Shown piece by piece: positions 1 to 7,597 of a stretch of 16,392 bases of DNA; positions within the stretch are counted from its first letter, which is position 1; each line of letters begins with the position of its first letter. The stretch is from an uncultured Erythrobacteraceae bacterium (GTDB lineage Bacteria; Pseudomonadota; Alphaproteobacteria; Sphingomonadales; Sphingomonadaceae): the NCBI GenBank assembly GCA_946482075.1, contig CAMLQG010000083.1, positions 1-16,392 of the forward strand. The letters are read 5' to 3'. Made by a program: the position numbers and the translations under genes. The notes beneath the pieces were generated by a model that was given only the letters and a program-made list of their open reading frames with translations, searched no databases and was not told the origin of the DNA.

Positions 1-545
1 TCATTCCCCAGCGCGATTGGTGGCCGACGGATCTTCCGGTCCTGACGGTGCTCGCGGCCGTCGTCGCCGGCGATCTGATCGGCTACTGGCGGCATCGATT
101 TGAGCATTCGCGCCTCCTCTGGGCGTGGCACGCGACGCATCACTCGGACCGGGCGATGAATTGGTTTACGCTCAATCGCATGCATCCGATCAATCGTCTC
201 TCGACCTTCACGATCGATTCTGTCGCGCTGGCGCTGCTGGGCTTTCCGGGATGGGCGTTGCTGGCGAATAACCTCATACGCAATTGGTGGGGCTATGCGA
301 TCCATGCGGACCTTTCCTGGACGCTCGGAACCGCCGGAAAAATCATCGTAAGTCCTCCGATGCACCGCATTCATCATGCAAGATCGGGCGAACTGGCAGG
401 AGCGAACTTCGCCACTATCTTCACTTTCTGGGATCGCCTGTTCGGCACCTATCGAAATCCTCGCGACCATCTTCCCTGCGAAACAGGCATCGAAGGAAAG
501 TCGCTGGGACTCATCGGGGAACTGATGCGCCCCCTTAGCCGATGA
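1..545 (+). CDS. Sterol desaturase / fatty acid hydroxylase family protein, 5'-truncated
   Basis: This is the C-terminal part of a membrane di-iron hydroxylase. The frame (phase from base 3) is open to the left edge, so the true start lies outside the window; the GTG at 48 is just the first in-frame start-like codon. Counting from it, histidine clusters of the superfamily are visible: HRFEH near residue 16, HATHH near 28 and HRIHH near 106. A hydrophobic stretch, LALLGFPGWALL, lies between them. The C-terminal WDRLFGTYRNP is also typical of the family. Such enzymes use a His-coordinated di-iron centre to hydroxylate or desaturate lipids or sterols in the inner membrane. The substrate cannot be read here. 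It is only distantly similar to the hydroxylase at 12642-13460 and is not a duplicate. No gene follows on this strand for 400 bp. Confidence 0.85.
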   Translation, partial: IPQRDWWPTDLPVLTVLAAVVAGDLIGYWRHRFEHSRLLWAWHATHHSDRAMNWFTLNRMHPINRLSTFTIDSVALALLGFPGWALLANNLIRNWWGYAIHADLSWTLGTAGKIIVSPPMHRIHHARSGELAGANFATIFTFWDRLFGTYRNPRDHLPCETGIEGKSLGLIGELMRPLSR

Positions 546-668
546 TCTCCGTCGCGCGCCCCGTGCTGGTTCCAACGACGGTCACGGACGTGTGGGCGCC
601 GATTTCCGGCGCTCGGCCGAAATAATCGCCCGGCGAAATTCAGCCCGGCCTCCGACTCCATCAAGCGA

Positions 669-693
669 GGTTCGAATCCGCTGGGGGCAGCCA
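669..693 (+). other. tRNA 3'-end-like fragment (T-loop plus acceptor strand and CCA)
   Basis: GGTTCGAATCC at 669-679 is the T-loop consensus. It is followed by 3 nt, a 7-nt acceptor-like strand (683-689, GGGGGCA), a discriminator G at 690 and CCA at 691-693. The spacing from T-loop to CCA is exactly that of a tRNA. No matching 5' acceptor strand (TGCCCCC) or cloverleaf occurs upstream, and the T-stem pairs poorly, so this is not an intact tRNA. It may be a remnant attachment site of an integrated element or a decayed tRNA end. Chance is possible. Confidence 0.35.
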
Positions 694-821
694 CTTTCCG
701 GATCAGACGTCATCGACTTGCCCGCAAATCGGGGCGACGAGTCTTCCCGCGCCTCGAGCGCGGCCTTGTTCTCCGACCTCCGGATAAATCTCAATCGCGT
801 CAATGACTTTCCAAGACAATC

Positions 822-858
822 GATATAATATTACTGAAAAACAGATAGATATTATATC
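822..858. repeat. 10-bp inverted repeat in AT-rich DNA upstream of TonB receptor
   Basis: The arms GATATAATAT (822-831) and ATATTATATC (849-858) are perfect reverse complements separated by 17 nt. Each arm is entirely AT apart from its terminal G/C pair. The repeat lies about 95-130 bp before the receptor start. It could be a two-site operator or a stem in the leader transcript. It contains TATAAT on the plus strand (824-829) and on the minus strand (851-856). Confidence 0.5.
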
Positions 859-870
859 AAGATGTAGCTT

Positions 871-883
871 TCAGACTGTCTGA
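871..883. promoter_or_regulatory. Perfect palindrome TCAGAC-T-GTCTGA, operator candidate
   Basis: This 13-bp palindrome has 6-bp arms around a single central T and lies 67 bp before the TonB-receptor ATG, in the AT-rich upstream region. Its length and symmetry suit a dimeric repressor or activator. No regulator gene is adjacent, so the cognate protein is unknown. Confidence 0.4.
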
Positions 884-950
884 ATGTCTCGACTACTCCA
901 CGATCTGAAGTTATATCAGTCGCATAATAAAAACGGTCGGGAGGACGGTC

Positions 951-3374
951 ATGAGGGAAAAGGATTTTCAACGCACCTTGCTTGGTTCCGCCATGGGCGC
1001 GACCTTGCTGACATCGGGTTTTGTCGTCGCGCCAGATGCTGCCGTCGCGCAGCAGGCTGAGGCTACCGTCGACAACACCGTCATCGTGGTCACGGCTCGG
1101 CGCCGGAACGAGGATCTCGCCAGAGTTCCGACATCGGTTGCGGCGATCGGTGCAGAAGCGCTCCAGCAGCGCGGCATTGCGGCTCAATCCGATCTGCAAG
1201 CCGCGGTTCCGGGCCTCACGGTCCGTGAAACGCAGTCGAACAACCAGCTCAACTACGCGATCCGCGGCCAGACGGTCGACGCCTTCTCCGGCTCGTCCAC
1301 GGCGGTGGTGCCTTATGTGAACGAAGTGCCCTTCGTGGCCGGCGGCGTTGCTTCCTTCTTCGATCTGGAATCGATCCAGGTGCTGAAGGGCCCGCAAGGC
1401 ACGCTGTTCGGGCGCAACGCCACGGGCGGTGCGGTGCTGTCCACCACGGCTCGGCCGAAAAGCGAGTTCGGCGGCTTCATCAAGGCGAGCTACGGCAATT
1501 ACGATGCGATCGACGCCGAGGGGGCGATCAACCTGCCGGTGATCGCCGATACGGTGCTGTTCCGTGCCGCCTTCCGGTTGCAGCGGCGCGATGGCTATAT
1601 TCACAATGTCTATTCCGGCCCGGTTTATGGCGGGAACGACAATAGCGAGCTGGGCAAGCTGTGGAGCAATGCCTTCCGCGCTTCGCTGCTCGTCCGGCCG
1701 AGCGACACGATAGAGAACCTGACCGTGTTCCAGTACGAGCGGACCAAGGGCAACAATTCGGGTACGCATATCTTTTCGATCAACCGCTGCGGCGATCTTT
1801 CCGCACAAGGCGTGCCGCTCAATTGCGCTGCGGATGGGCTCTACGGCCCGCAGATGGACGCGGCGTTCGGGTTCGCCGGCGCCTGGGCAGGCTTTCTTGC
1901 CGCCAATCCCGGAGCCAATCCGGGCGGCATCCGTGGCGCATTGGACAAGCAGCGCAACCAGTTGGGCTTCTGGGAAGTGGATGACGATTCCCCGTCCTTC
2001 CACCGCGGCAAGGACTGGTTCGTCACCAACACGACCACGATCGAACTGGGTGACAACACGACGCTCAAGAACGTCTTCGGCTATTCCGATTCCAAGGCGC
2101 TCGATTCAACCGGCCAGACCGGTGAGCCGTTCGTCCTGATCACCAATTACGATTCGTCGCGACCGATCGATTCCGAACTGTCGGCCTACGGCAATCTCGT
2201 GACCAACAAGTCGCTGTCGGAGGAATTGCAACTCCAGGGCAATCTGTTCGACAACAAGATCGAATACATTCTCGGCGGCTATTATCAGCGGATCAAGAAC
2301 CACACGATCTTCCCGCAGAGCTATTTCGGCCTCAAGCCCTGGGCGCCGGACACGACCACCACGTCGAACTTCAAGACGGTGGACACCACCAAGGCGATCT
2401 TCGCGCATCTGACCTTCGATCTCGGCGAACTGGCAGGCCTCGACGGGCTCAAATTCAGCGCCGGCGGGCGCTGGGCGTGGGAGAAGATCGCGTTGGATCA
2501 CCTGCCCGGCGGCACCTATGCCGGCCTTACGACCAATGATTTCAAGGATGATCGGGCAAGCTGGAACCTGGGTCTCGAATATCAGGCCACGCCCGAACTG
2601 ATGCTCTACATCGTGGCGCGGGAAAGCTGGCGCAGCGGCGGCATCAACGGCGTCGCTCTGCCCAATGAGGACAAGTTCAAGTCCGAAGTGGCGCAGGATT
2701 TCGAAGCCGGCCTGAAATATAGCGGCCATCTGGCCGGCCGGCCGGCGCGCCTGTTCCTGTCCGCTTACACGATGGAAGTGAAGAACATCCAGCGCGCGCT
2801 GTTCCCGGTCCACCCGATCCTGGGGACCTCGATCGCGGTGACGGTCAACGCACCCAAGGCGCGGATCAAGGGTATCGAGCTGGAAGCCGGCATCCAGCCG
2901 ACCGACTGGCTCGATATCGGCTTTACGGCCGCCCATACCAACGCCAAATATACCGAGAACGAAGTGGTCGTCTTCCCCGGCACGCCGGGAGAGCAGACCT
3001 ATCTCTTCGGCCCGTTCGCCGACACGCCGAAATGGACCGGTTCGGCCTATGCGGTGCTCACTTCGCACCTGGGCGACAATATGGGCACGCTGAAGCTGCG
3101 CGGAGACATCTACGCGCAGTCGAAGCAGTACTTCTCCAATGTCGCAGGCTCGCTCAATCCGAACGTGACCTTGCCCAGCTATCAGACAGTCAATCTGCGC
3201 TTCGACTGGAGCGAGATCGGCGGCACCGGGTTCGGCATCGGCGCTTTCGTGAAGAACCTCACCAAGGAGAAATACTATGTCGGCGGTCTGCCGCTCGGCA
3301 TCTCGCTGGGCGTGAATTCGGGCAATGTCGGACGGCCTCGCATGTACGGGCTGGAGGCCCGCTACACCTTCTGA
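951..3374 (+). CDS. TonB-dependent outer-membrane receptor
   Basis: An 807-residue outer-membrane transporter that takes up a ligand using energy passed from TonB/ExbBD. A signal peptide spans residues 1-33 (hydrophobic core then AVA-QQ cleavage). A TonB-box-like VIVVTAR lies at about 44-50. The plug domain follows (about 55-170), including IRGQTVDAF and the conserved LKGPQGTLFGRNATGGAV region. The rest is beta-barrel, ending in ARYTF with the terminal Phe needed for outer-membrane insertion. The length is normal for the large sphingomonad receptor class. The start is supported by GGGAGGA at 939-945, 5 nt before the ATG. The substrate is unknown. No periplasmic binding protein, permease or degradation gene sits beside it, so context does not help. 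Regulation may involve the palindromes at 822-883. Confidence 0.95.
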   Translation: MREKDFQRTLLGSAMGATLLTSGFVVAPDAAVAQQAEATVDNTVIVVTARRRNEDLARVPTSVAAIGAEALQQRGIAAQSDLQAAVPGLTVRETQSNNQLNYAIRGQTVDAFSGSSTAVVPYVNEVPFVAGGVASFFDLESIQVLKGPQGTLFGRNATGGAVLSTTARPKSEFGGFIKASYGNYDAIDAEGAINLPVIADTVLFRAAFRLQRRDGYIHNVYSGPVYGGNDNSELGKLWSNAFRASLLVRPSDTIENLTVFQYERTKGNNSGTHIFSINRCGDLSAQGVPLNCAADGLYGPQMDAAFGFAGAWAGFLAANPGANPGGIRGALDKQRNQLGFWEVDDDSPSFHRGKDWFVTNTTTIELGDNTTLKNVFGYSDSKALDSTGQTGEPFVLITNYDSSRPIDSELSAYGNLVTNKSLSEELQLQGNLFDNKIEYILGGYYQRIKNHTIFPQSYFGLKPWAPDTTTTSNFKTVDTTKAIFAHLTFDLGELAGLDGLKFSAGGRWAWEKIALDHLPGGTYAGLTTNDFKDDRASWNLGLEYQATPELMLYIVARESWRSGGINGVALPNEDKFKSEVAQDFEAGLKYSGHLAGRPARLFLSAYTMEVKNIQRALFPVHPILGTSIAVTVNAPKARIKGIELEAGIQPTDWLDIGFTAAHTNAKYTENEVVVFPGTPGEQTYLFGPFADTPKWTGSAYAVLTSHLGDNMGTLKLRGDIYAQSKQYFSNVAGSLNPNVTLPSYQTVNLRFDWSEIGGTGFGIGAFVKNLTKEKYYVGGLPLGISLGVNSGNVGRPRMYGLEARYTF

Positions 3375-3435
3375 CGCGATCCTCTCCCGCCCCGCGGCCG
3401 TCTCCGGCGCATCGCGGTGTCTTGCTCCCTTCGCG

Positions 3436-3455
3436 GGCCAGCCCTAGGGCTGGCC
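3436..3455. repeat. Perfect 20-bp palindrome with CTAG centre
   Basis: The arms GGCCAGCCC (3436-3444) and GGGCTGGCC (3447-3455) flank TA, so the whole 20 bp is its own reverse complement. It lies between the TonB receptor and the LOG gene, just before the ribosome-binding region of the latter. There is no T-run after it, so it is a weak candidate for a rho-independent terminator. A DNA-binding site or a short repeat is equally possible. Confidence 0.5.
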
Positions 3456-3474
3456 GGGAGGAAGCAAGGCGAGG

Positions 3475-4362
3475 ATGACGATGGACGAACCCATGAAGGA
3501 ACGGGACCTTACCGACCGGAAGTTCTATCCGGCGGAAAAGGAGGCCGCCTTTTCGGAAGCCGCGCCCACCAAGACGCCGCAGACCCAGCATCCCGCCTAT
3601 CGCCTCGCATTCCAGGACACGCAGTTCCTGCTGCGCGAGGATCTGCGCCCGGTACGCTTCCAATTGGAGCTGATGAAGCCCGAGATCCTGCTGGACGAAG
3701 CGGGCGTGGGTTCCACGCTCGTCTTCTACGGTTCCGCGCGCATTCCTTCGCCCGAAGCGGCGGAGGACGCGCTGAAGGCAGCGAACACGCCGGAACGCCG
3801 TGCGGTGATCGAGCGGCTGGTGGCGAAGTCGCGCTATTATGACGAAGCGCGCAAGCTCGCCAGGATCGCCAGCGATTGCGCGGTGGTGGAAGGCGGCAAG
3901 CGGCAATTCGTGGTTTGTTCGGGCGGCGGGCCGTCGATCATGGAAGCGGCCAATCGCGGGGCTTCGGAAGCCGGTGCGGAATCGCTCGGCCTCAATATCG
4001 TCCTGCCGTTCGAACAGGCGCCCAACCGCTACGTCACGCCCTATCTCTCCTTCCAGTTCCATTATTTCGCATTGAGGAAGATGCATTTCCTGATCCGCTC
4101 GCGCGCAGTGGCGGTGTTTCCCGGCGGCTACGGTACGCTGGATGAACTGATGGAACTGCTGACGCTGATCCAGACGGGCAAGATGCAGCCGATCCCGATC
4201 CTGCTGTTCGGCAAGGATTACTGGGACAGGATCATCAATTTTCCGGCCATGGCGGAAGAGGGCGTGATCGATCCCGAAGATCTCGACCTGTTCCGCTGGT
4301 GCGAAACCGCGGAAGAAGGCTGGGACCACATCACGGACTTCTACAAGCTCGATTGTGGTTAG
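3475..4362 (+). CDS. LOG-family protein (nucleotide 5'-monophosphate phosphoribohydrolase-like)
   Basis: A 295-residue Rossmann-fold protein of the LOG / TIGR00730 family, often misnamed lysine decarboxylase. Family members cleave the N-glycosidic bond of nucleoside monophosphates, including cytokinin ribotides, releasing free base and ribose 5-phosphate. Visible motifs are FYGSAR (84-89), [13 protein letters not shown] (150-162) and the diagnostic PGGYGTLDE (216-224). An N-terminal extension of about 75 residues before the Rossmann core makes it longer than the short (about 190-residue) LOG enzymes. ATG codons occur at 3475, 3481 and 3493. AAGGCGAGG at 3466-3474 abuts the first but stands 6 nt before the second, so 3481 may be the real start. 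The true substrate is uncertain. It converges with thiD, with only 23 nt between the stops. Confidence 0.9.
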   Translation: MTMDEPMKERDLTDRKFYPAEKEAAFSEAAPTKTPQTQHPAYRLAFQDTQFLLREDLRPVRFQLELMKPEILLDEAGVGSTLVFYGSARIPSPEAAEDALKAANTPERRAVIERLVAKSRYYDEARKLARIASDCAVVEGGKRQFVVCSGGGPSIMEAANRGASEAGAESLGLNIVLPFEQAPNRYVTPYLSFQFHYFALRKMHFLIRSRAVAVFPGGYGTLDELMELLTLIQTGKMQPIPILLFGKDYWDRIINFPAMAEEGVIDPEDLDLFRWCETAEEGWDHITDFYKLDCG

Positions 4363-4385
4363 AGACGGTCGATGGGAACAGATCG

Positions 4386-5144
4386 TCAGCGCATATCCCG
4401 AACCGCCTGATGCCCCAGCGGCCCGTGCCCCTGGCCGAGGCCGGGGGCGGCCAGCAGGGCGGTGCGCACAAAGGCGCGGGCCTTGCCCACCGCTTCGGGC
4501 AGAGCGTCGCCCTGGCCCAGAAACGTCGCGATCGCGCTCGACAGGGTGCAGCCGGTGCCGTGGGTATGGCGTGTTTCGATGCGCGGCGCCTGCCACACGT
4601 GGTCTTTCCGGCCGGGCCGGACCAGCCGATCCACTACTACATCGCCCGGCGCGTCGCCGCCCTTGGCGAGATAGGCGATGTTCCGCGCGGCGAGGGCCGC
4701 CGGCCCACCCAGCGCCGCGAGTTCCGGGTAATTGGGCGTGGTCAGCGTGGCGAGCGCCATCAGCCGTTCGAAGCCGGCGACGGTTTCCGCATCGGCCAGC
4801 ACGGAACCGCTGGTCGCGACCATCACGGGATCGAACACGATCGGAATGGCGAGCGGCTCAAGCCGGTCCGCCACCAGGGCGGCGATGGCGGGAGATCCCA
4901 GCATCCCGATCTTCACCGCATCCACGCCGATATCGCCCACGCACGCATCGATCTGCGCGCCGATCATGTCCGGCGACAGCGCTTCCACGCCGTGCACGCC
5001 GGTCGTGTCCTGCGCAGTGATCGCGGTGATCGCGGTCATCGCATAGCCGCCCAGCATCGTGATGGTCTTGATGTCGGCCTGGATGCCCGCGCCGCCCGAA
5101 CTGTCGGAGCCGGCGATGGACAGGATGCGCGCAGGCGTCGTCAA
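4386..5144 (-). CDS. thiD: Bifunctional hydroxymethylpyrimidine / phosphomethylpyrimidine kinase
   Basis: A 252-residue ribokinase-fold kinase of thiamine synthesis. ThiD phosphorylates 4-amino-5-hydroxymethyl-2-methylpyrimidine (HMP) twice to give HMP-PP, which is joined to the thiazole moiety. Family signatures are [19 protein letters not shown] near residues 9-27, the [10 protein letters not shown] segment (104-113) and the C-terminal anion-hole motif [10 protein letters not shown] (195-204), in which C199 is catalytic. The length is slightly below the usual 260-270. The start codon is TTG (5144-5142), whose TTGA overlaps the TGA stop of glmM. The protein then begins at the family's normal N-terminus. 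The overlap implies translational coupling to glmM. No other thiamine genes and no TPP riboswitch are seen here. Confidence 0.95.
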   Translation of the reverse strand: MTTPARILSIAGSDSSGGAGIQADIKTITMLGGYAMTAITAITAQDTTGVHGVEALSPDMIGAQIDACVGDIGVDAVKIGMLGSPAIAALVADRLEPLAIPIVFDPVMVATSGSVLADAETVAGFERLMALATLTTPNYPELAALGGPAALAARNIAYLAKGGDAPGDVVVDRLVRPGRKDHVWQAPRIETRHTHGTGCTLSSAIATFLGQGDALPEAVGKARAFVRTALLAAPGLGQGHGPLGHQAVRDMR

Positions 5145-6478
5145 GCGGCCGCTTCCACCGCGGCGCAGATATCGGCGACCACGCGTTCCACTCGCCCGCG
5201 ATCGTCGCCTTCGGCCATCACGCGGATCACCGGTTCCGTTCCCGAAGGGCGGATCACCAGGCGGCCATTGCCGGCAAGCGTGTTCTCCCCTTCCGCTATC
5301 GCGGCCTTGACCTGCGCGTTCTCCAGCGGCGCGCCGCCGGCATAGCGGACATTGCGCAGCAGCTGCGGCACGGGATCGAACAGGTGCAGCAGTTCGCTCG
5401 CCTCCCTACCGGAGCGGACCAGCGCGCCCAGCACCTGGAGAGCCGCGATGCAGCCGTCGCCGGTGGTCGCGTGGTCGAGCAGGATCATGTGGCCGGACTG
5501 CTCGCCGCCGACATTGCAGCCGCGCTGGCGCATCATTTCCAGCACGTAGCGATCGCCCACCTTGGTGCGGAACAGCTCCAGCCCCTTGCTCTGCAGGAAG
5601 CGTTCGAGCCCCAGATTGGACATGATCGTGGCGACCACGCCATCACCCTTCAGATCGCCGTTCTCCGCCCAGAGACTGCCGATCAGCGCCATGATCTGGT
5701 CGCCGTCCACCGTCTGGCCTTTCTCGTCCACCACGATCAGCCGGTCGGCATCGCCGTCCAGCGCAATGCCGATATCCGCGCCTTCGTCCACCACGCGCGC
5801 CTTGACGGCATCGAGGCTGGTGGAGCCGACATCCTTGTTGATGTTGAGGCCGTTGGGCTCGACCCCGATGGCGATCACTTCCGCGCCCAGCTCCCACACG
5901 GCGGACGGCGCGACGTTGTAGGCCGCGCCATGAGCGCAATCGACCACGATCTTGAGCCCGTCCAGCCGGATATCGTCAGGCAGGGAAGCCTTGATCGCGT
6001 GGATGTAGCGCCCGCGCGCATCGTCGATCCGGCGCGCCCGGCCGACATCGGCGCCATGAGCCAGCGGCTGGGGTTCGGACATGGCCTGCTCGATCGCCAG
6101 CTCGTCCTCGTCCGACAGCTTGAAGCCGTCCGGGCCGAACAGCTTGATCCCATTGTCCTCGAACGGATTATGACTGGCGGAGATCATCACGCCCAGATCG
6201 GCGCGCATCTCGCGGGTGAGCAGCGCGACAGCGGGGGTGGGCAGCGGACCGGTCATCACCACGTCCATTCCCACGCTGGTGAAGCCCGCGACCAGCGCGT
6301 TTTCCATCATGTAGCCCGACAGGCGGGTATCCTTGCCGATCACCACGCGATGTTTGTGGCTGCCGCGCAGGAACCGGCGCCCGGCGGCTTGGCCGACCTT
6401 CATCGCGGTGTCCGCCGTCATCACGCCGTCGTTGGCCCGGCCGCGAATACCGTCCGTACCGAAATATTTGCGCGCCAT
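5141..6478 (-). CDS. glmM: Phosphoglucosamine mutase
   Basis: A 445-residue enzyme converting glucosamine 6-phosphate to glucosamine 1-phosphate in the cytoplasm, on the route to UDP-GlcNAc for peptidoglycan and lipopolysaccharide. Its alpha-D-phosphohexomutase domains are all recognisable: N-terminal [12 protein letters not shown], the phosphoserine loop ISASHNP (S102), the metal loop DGDADR (241-246), the sugar-binding GGEQSGH (324-330) and the phosphate-binding RPSGTEP (410-416). The length matches the family exactly. The frame stays open upstream on this strand across sodB, but the ATG at 6478 gives the standard [11 protein letters not shown]-terminus. A second ATG at 6487 would add three residues. 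The gene is divergent from sodB and translationally coupled to thiD. Confidence 0.97.
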   Translation of the reverse strand: MARKYFGTDGIRGRANDGVMTADTAMKVGQAAGRRFLRGSHKHRVVIGKDTRLSGYMMENALVAGFTSVGMDVVMTGPLPTPAVALLTREMRADLGVMISASHNPFEDNGIKLFGPDGFKLSDEDELAIEQAMSEPQPLAHGADVGRARRIDDARGRYIHAIKASLPDDIRLDGLKIVVDCAHGAAYNVAPSAVWELGAEVIAIGVEPNGLNINKDVGSTSLDAVKARVVDEGADIGIALDGDADRLIVVDEKGQTVDGDQIMALIGSLWAENGDLKGDGVVATIMSNLGLERFLQSKGLELFRTKVGDRYVLEMMRQRGCNVGGEQSGHMILLDHATTGDGCIAALQVLGALVRSGREASELLHLFDPVPQLLRNVRYAGGAPLENAQVKAAIAEGENTLAGNGRLVIRPSGTEPVIRVMAEGDDRGRVERVVADICAAVEAAA

Positions 6479-6544
6479 GTTGCCCATTCCATTGTTGCGT
6501 GCGGTGATCGGAACGCACATGGCGTTCTTCGCGGGCATTGTCAC

Positions 6545-6560
6545 GCCCGTGCGTACGGGC
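6545..6560. other. Small hairpin in the glmM-sodB divergent intergenic region
   Basis: GCCCGT (6545-6550) and ACGGGC (6555-6560) form a 6-bp stem with a 4-nt loop. A second 6-bp stem, ATCTCC (6581-6586) with GGAGAT (6595-6600), follows. Both lie in the 177-bp region between the divergent genes and may fold in the sodB leader. No clear promoter boxes were found for either gene. Confidence 0.3.
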
Positions 6561-6655
6561 TGCAATGACAGTGATCGAAAATCTCCATGTAACCGGAGAT
6601 GCACCCGCTCGTTTGGGAGAGGACCTGACATATCGCCATTGCTTATGGAGAGACC

Positions 6656-7267
6656 ATGGCCCTCGAACTGATCGACCTCCCTTTCGACAAGGATGCCCTC
6701 GCCCCCGTCATTTCGGCTGAGACGCTGTCTTACCACCACGGAAAACATCACAAGGCCTATATCGACAAGACCAACGCCGCGATCGAGGGCAAGGACCTCG
6801 AAGGCAAGCCGCTGGAAAACATCATCCGCGCCGCACGCGGCAGCAACCAGGGCCTGTTCAACAACGCGGCCCAGTCCTGGAACCACGGCTTCTACTGGTA
6901 TTCGCTGGCCGGTACGTCCAACGCGCCGTCCGGTGATCTCGCCGCCGCGATCGACGCGTCCTTCGGCTCGCTCGATGCGCTGAAGGAAAAGCTGGCGGAA
7001 GCCGGCGCGGGGCATTTCGCGTCCGGCTGGGTGTGGCTGGCCGAGAAGGGCGGCAAGCTCTCCCTCGAAGAGACGCACGACGCCGATACGCTGGCCGATG
7101 GGGACAAGAATCCGCTGCTGGTGATCGACCTCTGGGAACATGCCTATTATCTCGACCACCAGAACGCGCGTCCGGCCTATCTCAAGGCAGTGATCGACGA
7201 GAAGCTGAACTGGGATTTCGCAGCCGAGAACCTGGCGCGCGGTTCCGCTTGGACCTATCCGGGTTAA
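6656..7267 (+). CDS. sodB: Superoxide dismutase (Fe type)
   Basis: A 203-residue cytoplasmic enzyme that dismutates superoxide to oxygen and hydrogen peroxide. The four metal ligands can be placed at H27 (SYHHGKHH), H77 (SWNHGFYW), D158 and H162 ([11 protein letters not shown]). A Gln in the AAQSWNH segment (Q73) matches the active-site Gln position of iron enzymes; manganese enzymes usually carry it elsewhere. Metal use still needs biochemical proof. The length is typical. GGAG at 6647-6650 stands 5 nt before the ATG. The gene ends at a strong hairpin terminator. No EcfG consensus box with correct spacing occurs upstream, so it does not look like a direct member of the neighbouring stress regulon. 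Confidence 0.97.
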   Translation: MALELIDLPFDKDALAPVISAETLSYHHGKHHKAYIDKTNAAIEGKDLEGKPLENIIRAARGSNQGLFNNAAQSWNHGFYWYSLAGTSNAPSGDLAAAIDASFGSLDALKEKLAEAGAGHFASGWVWLAEKGGKLSLEETHDADTLADGDKNPLLVIDLWEHAYYLDHQNARPAYLKAVIDEKLNWDFAAENLARGSAWTYPG

Positions 7268-7285
7268 GCACGGCGCATGGGCGGG

Positions 7286-7322
7286 AAAAGGCCCGCTTGT
7301 CGCTGTGGCGAGCGGGCCTTTT
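7286..7322. terminator. Bidirectional rho-independent terminator between sodB and the 65-residue gene
   Basis: AAAAGGCCCGCT (7286-7297) pairs perfectly with AGCGGGCCTTTT (7311-7322) around a 13-nt loop. The stem is flanked by A4 on one side and T4 on the other, so it can act on both strands. It serves the convergent ends of sodB (+) and the small stress gene (-). Confidence 0.9.
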
Positions 7323-7340
7323 CATGGATCGGGCACTATC

Positions 7341-7538
7341 TCAGTGCTTTGCGTGGGACTTGCCTTCCGCTTCGGCGGCTTCGAGTTCGGCGCGGTCCTT
7401 GCCGCTGACCGCATCCTTGGCCGCATTGGCGAGCTTGTCGATCCGGCTCTTGTTCTTTTCGACGAAGCTTTCGGTACGCGCATTGTAATCGCGCGTGCCC
7501 CGGTAGCTGCCTTCGCCCTTTTCCCGCGATTTCACCAT
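7341..7538 (-). CDS. Small hydrophilic protein (65 aa), predicted EcfG regulon member
   Basis: A 65-residue charged protein with no membrane segment or Cys. It starts VKSREKGEGSYRGTRDYNART and continues with a helical region rich in Lys, Ala and Glu (FVEKNKSRIDKLANAAKDAV). I do not recognise a characterised family, but it resembles small hypothetical proteins of alphaproteobacteria. Coding is supported by AAGGAG (7551-7546) placed 7 nt before the ATG, an exact EcfG promoter upstream and a terminator downstream. It follows ecfG by 59 bp on the same strand and can also be transcribed alone. A role in stress survival is inferred only from promoter and position. Confidence 0.8.
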   Translation of the reverse strand: MVKSREKGEGSYRGTRDYNARTESFVEKNKSRIDKLANAAKDAVSGKDRAELEAAEAEGKSHAKH

Positions 7539-7566
7539 GGAGCTTCTCCTTGCTGTTGCAGGAGAG

Positions 7567-7591
7567 AACGGCAGCGGGAAGCGAGTGTTCC
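7567..7591 (-). promoter_or_regulatory. EcfG (general stress sigma) promoter of the 65-residue gene
   Basis: On the minus strand GGAAC (7591-7587) is followed by a 16-nt spacer and CGTT (7570-7567). This is an exact match to the alphaproteobacterial EcfG consensus. It lies entirely between the ecfG stop and the small gene, with the -10 box 28 bp before the ATG. Confidence 0.85.
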
Positions 7592-7597
7592 GACCAG

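Larger units (their letters stand above)
546..950. other. Gene-free stretch with tRNA-like fragment and AT-rich regulatory region
   Basis: No convincing protein gene is visible in these 405 bp; open frames here are short and have no recognisable protein character. The first 250 bp are GC-rich and hold the tRNA-3'-end-like fragment at 669-693. The last 130 bp (about 810-935) are clearly AT-rich compared with everything else in the window. They carry an inverted repeat, a palindrome and, presumably, the promoter of the TonB receptor. I could not pair a convincing -35 with a -10 box. An exact TATAAT at 824-829 has no good -35 at the right distance. Confidence 0.6.

Noticed and set aside
449..694. 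Minus-strand frame starting AAPSGFEPR
   Set aside because: The GFEPR string is the well-known artefact of translating a tRNA T-loop backwards. It supports the tRNA fragment, not a protein.
824..829. Exact TATAAT as a -10 box for the TonB receptor
   Set aside because: No acceptable -35 hexamer lies 16-18 nt upstream, and the motif is part of an AT-rich inverted repeat. Transcription start cannot be placed.
6479..7159. Continuation of the glmM frame upstream, giving a 672-residue reading frame
   Set aside because: It runs antisense through sodB, and the extra residues show no GlmM-like or other domain. The ATG at 6478 gives the exact family N-terminus and length.
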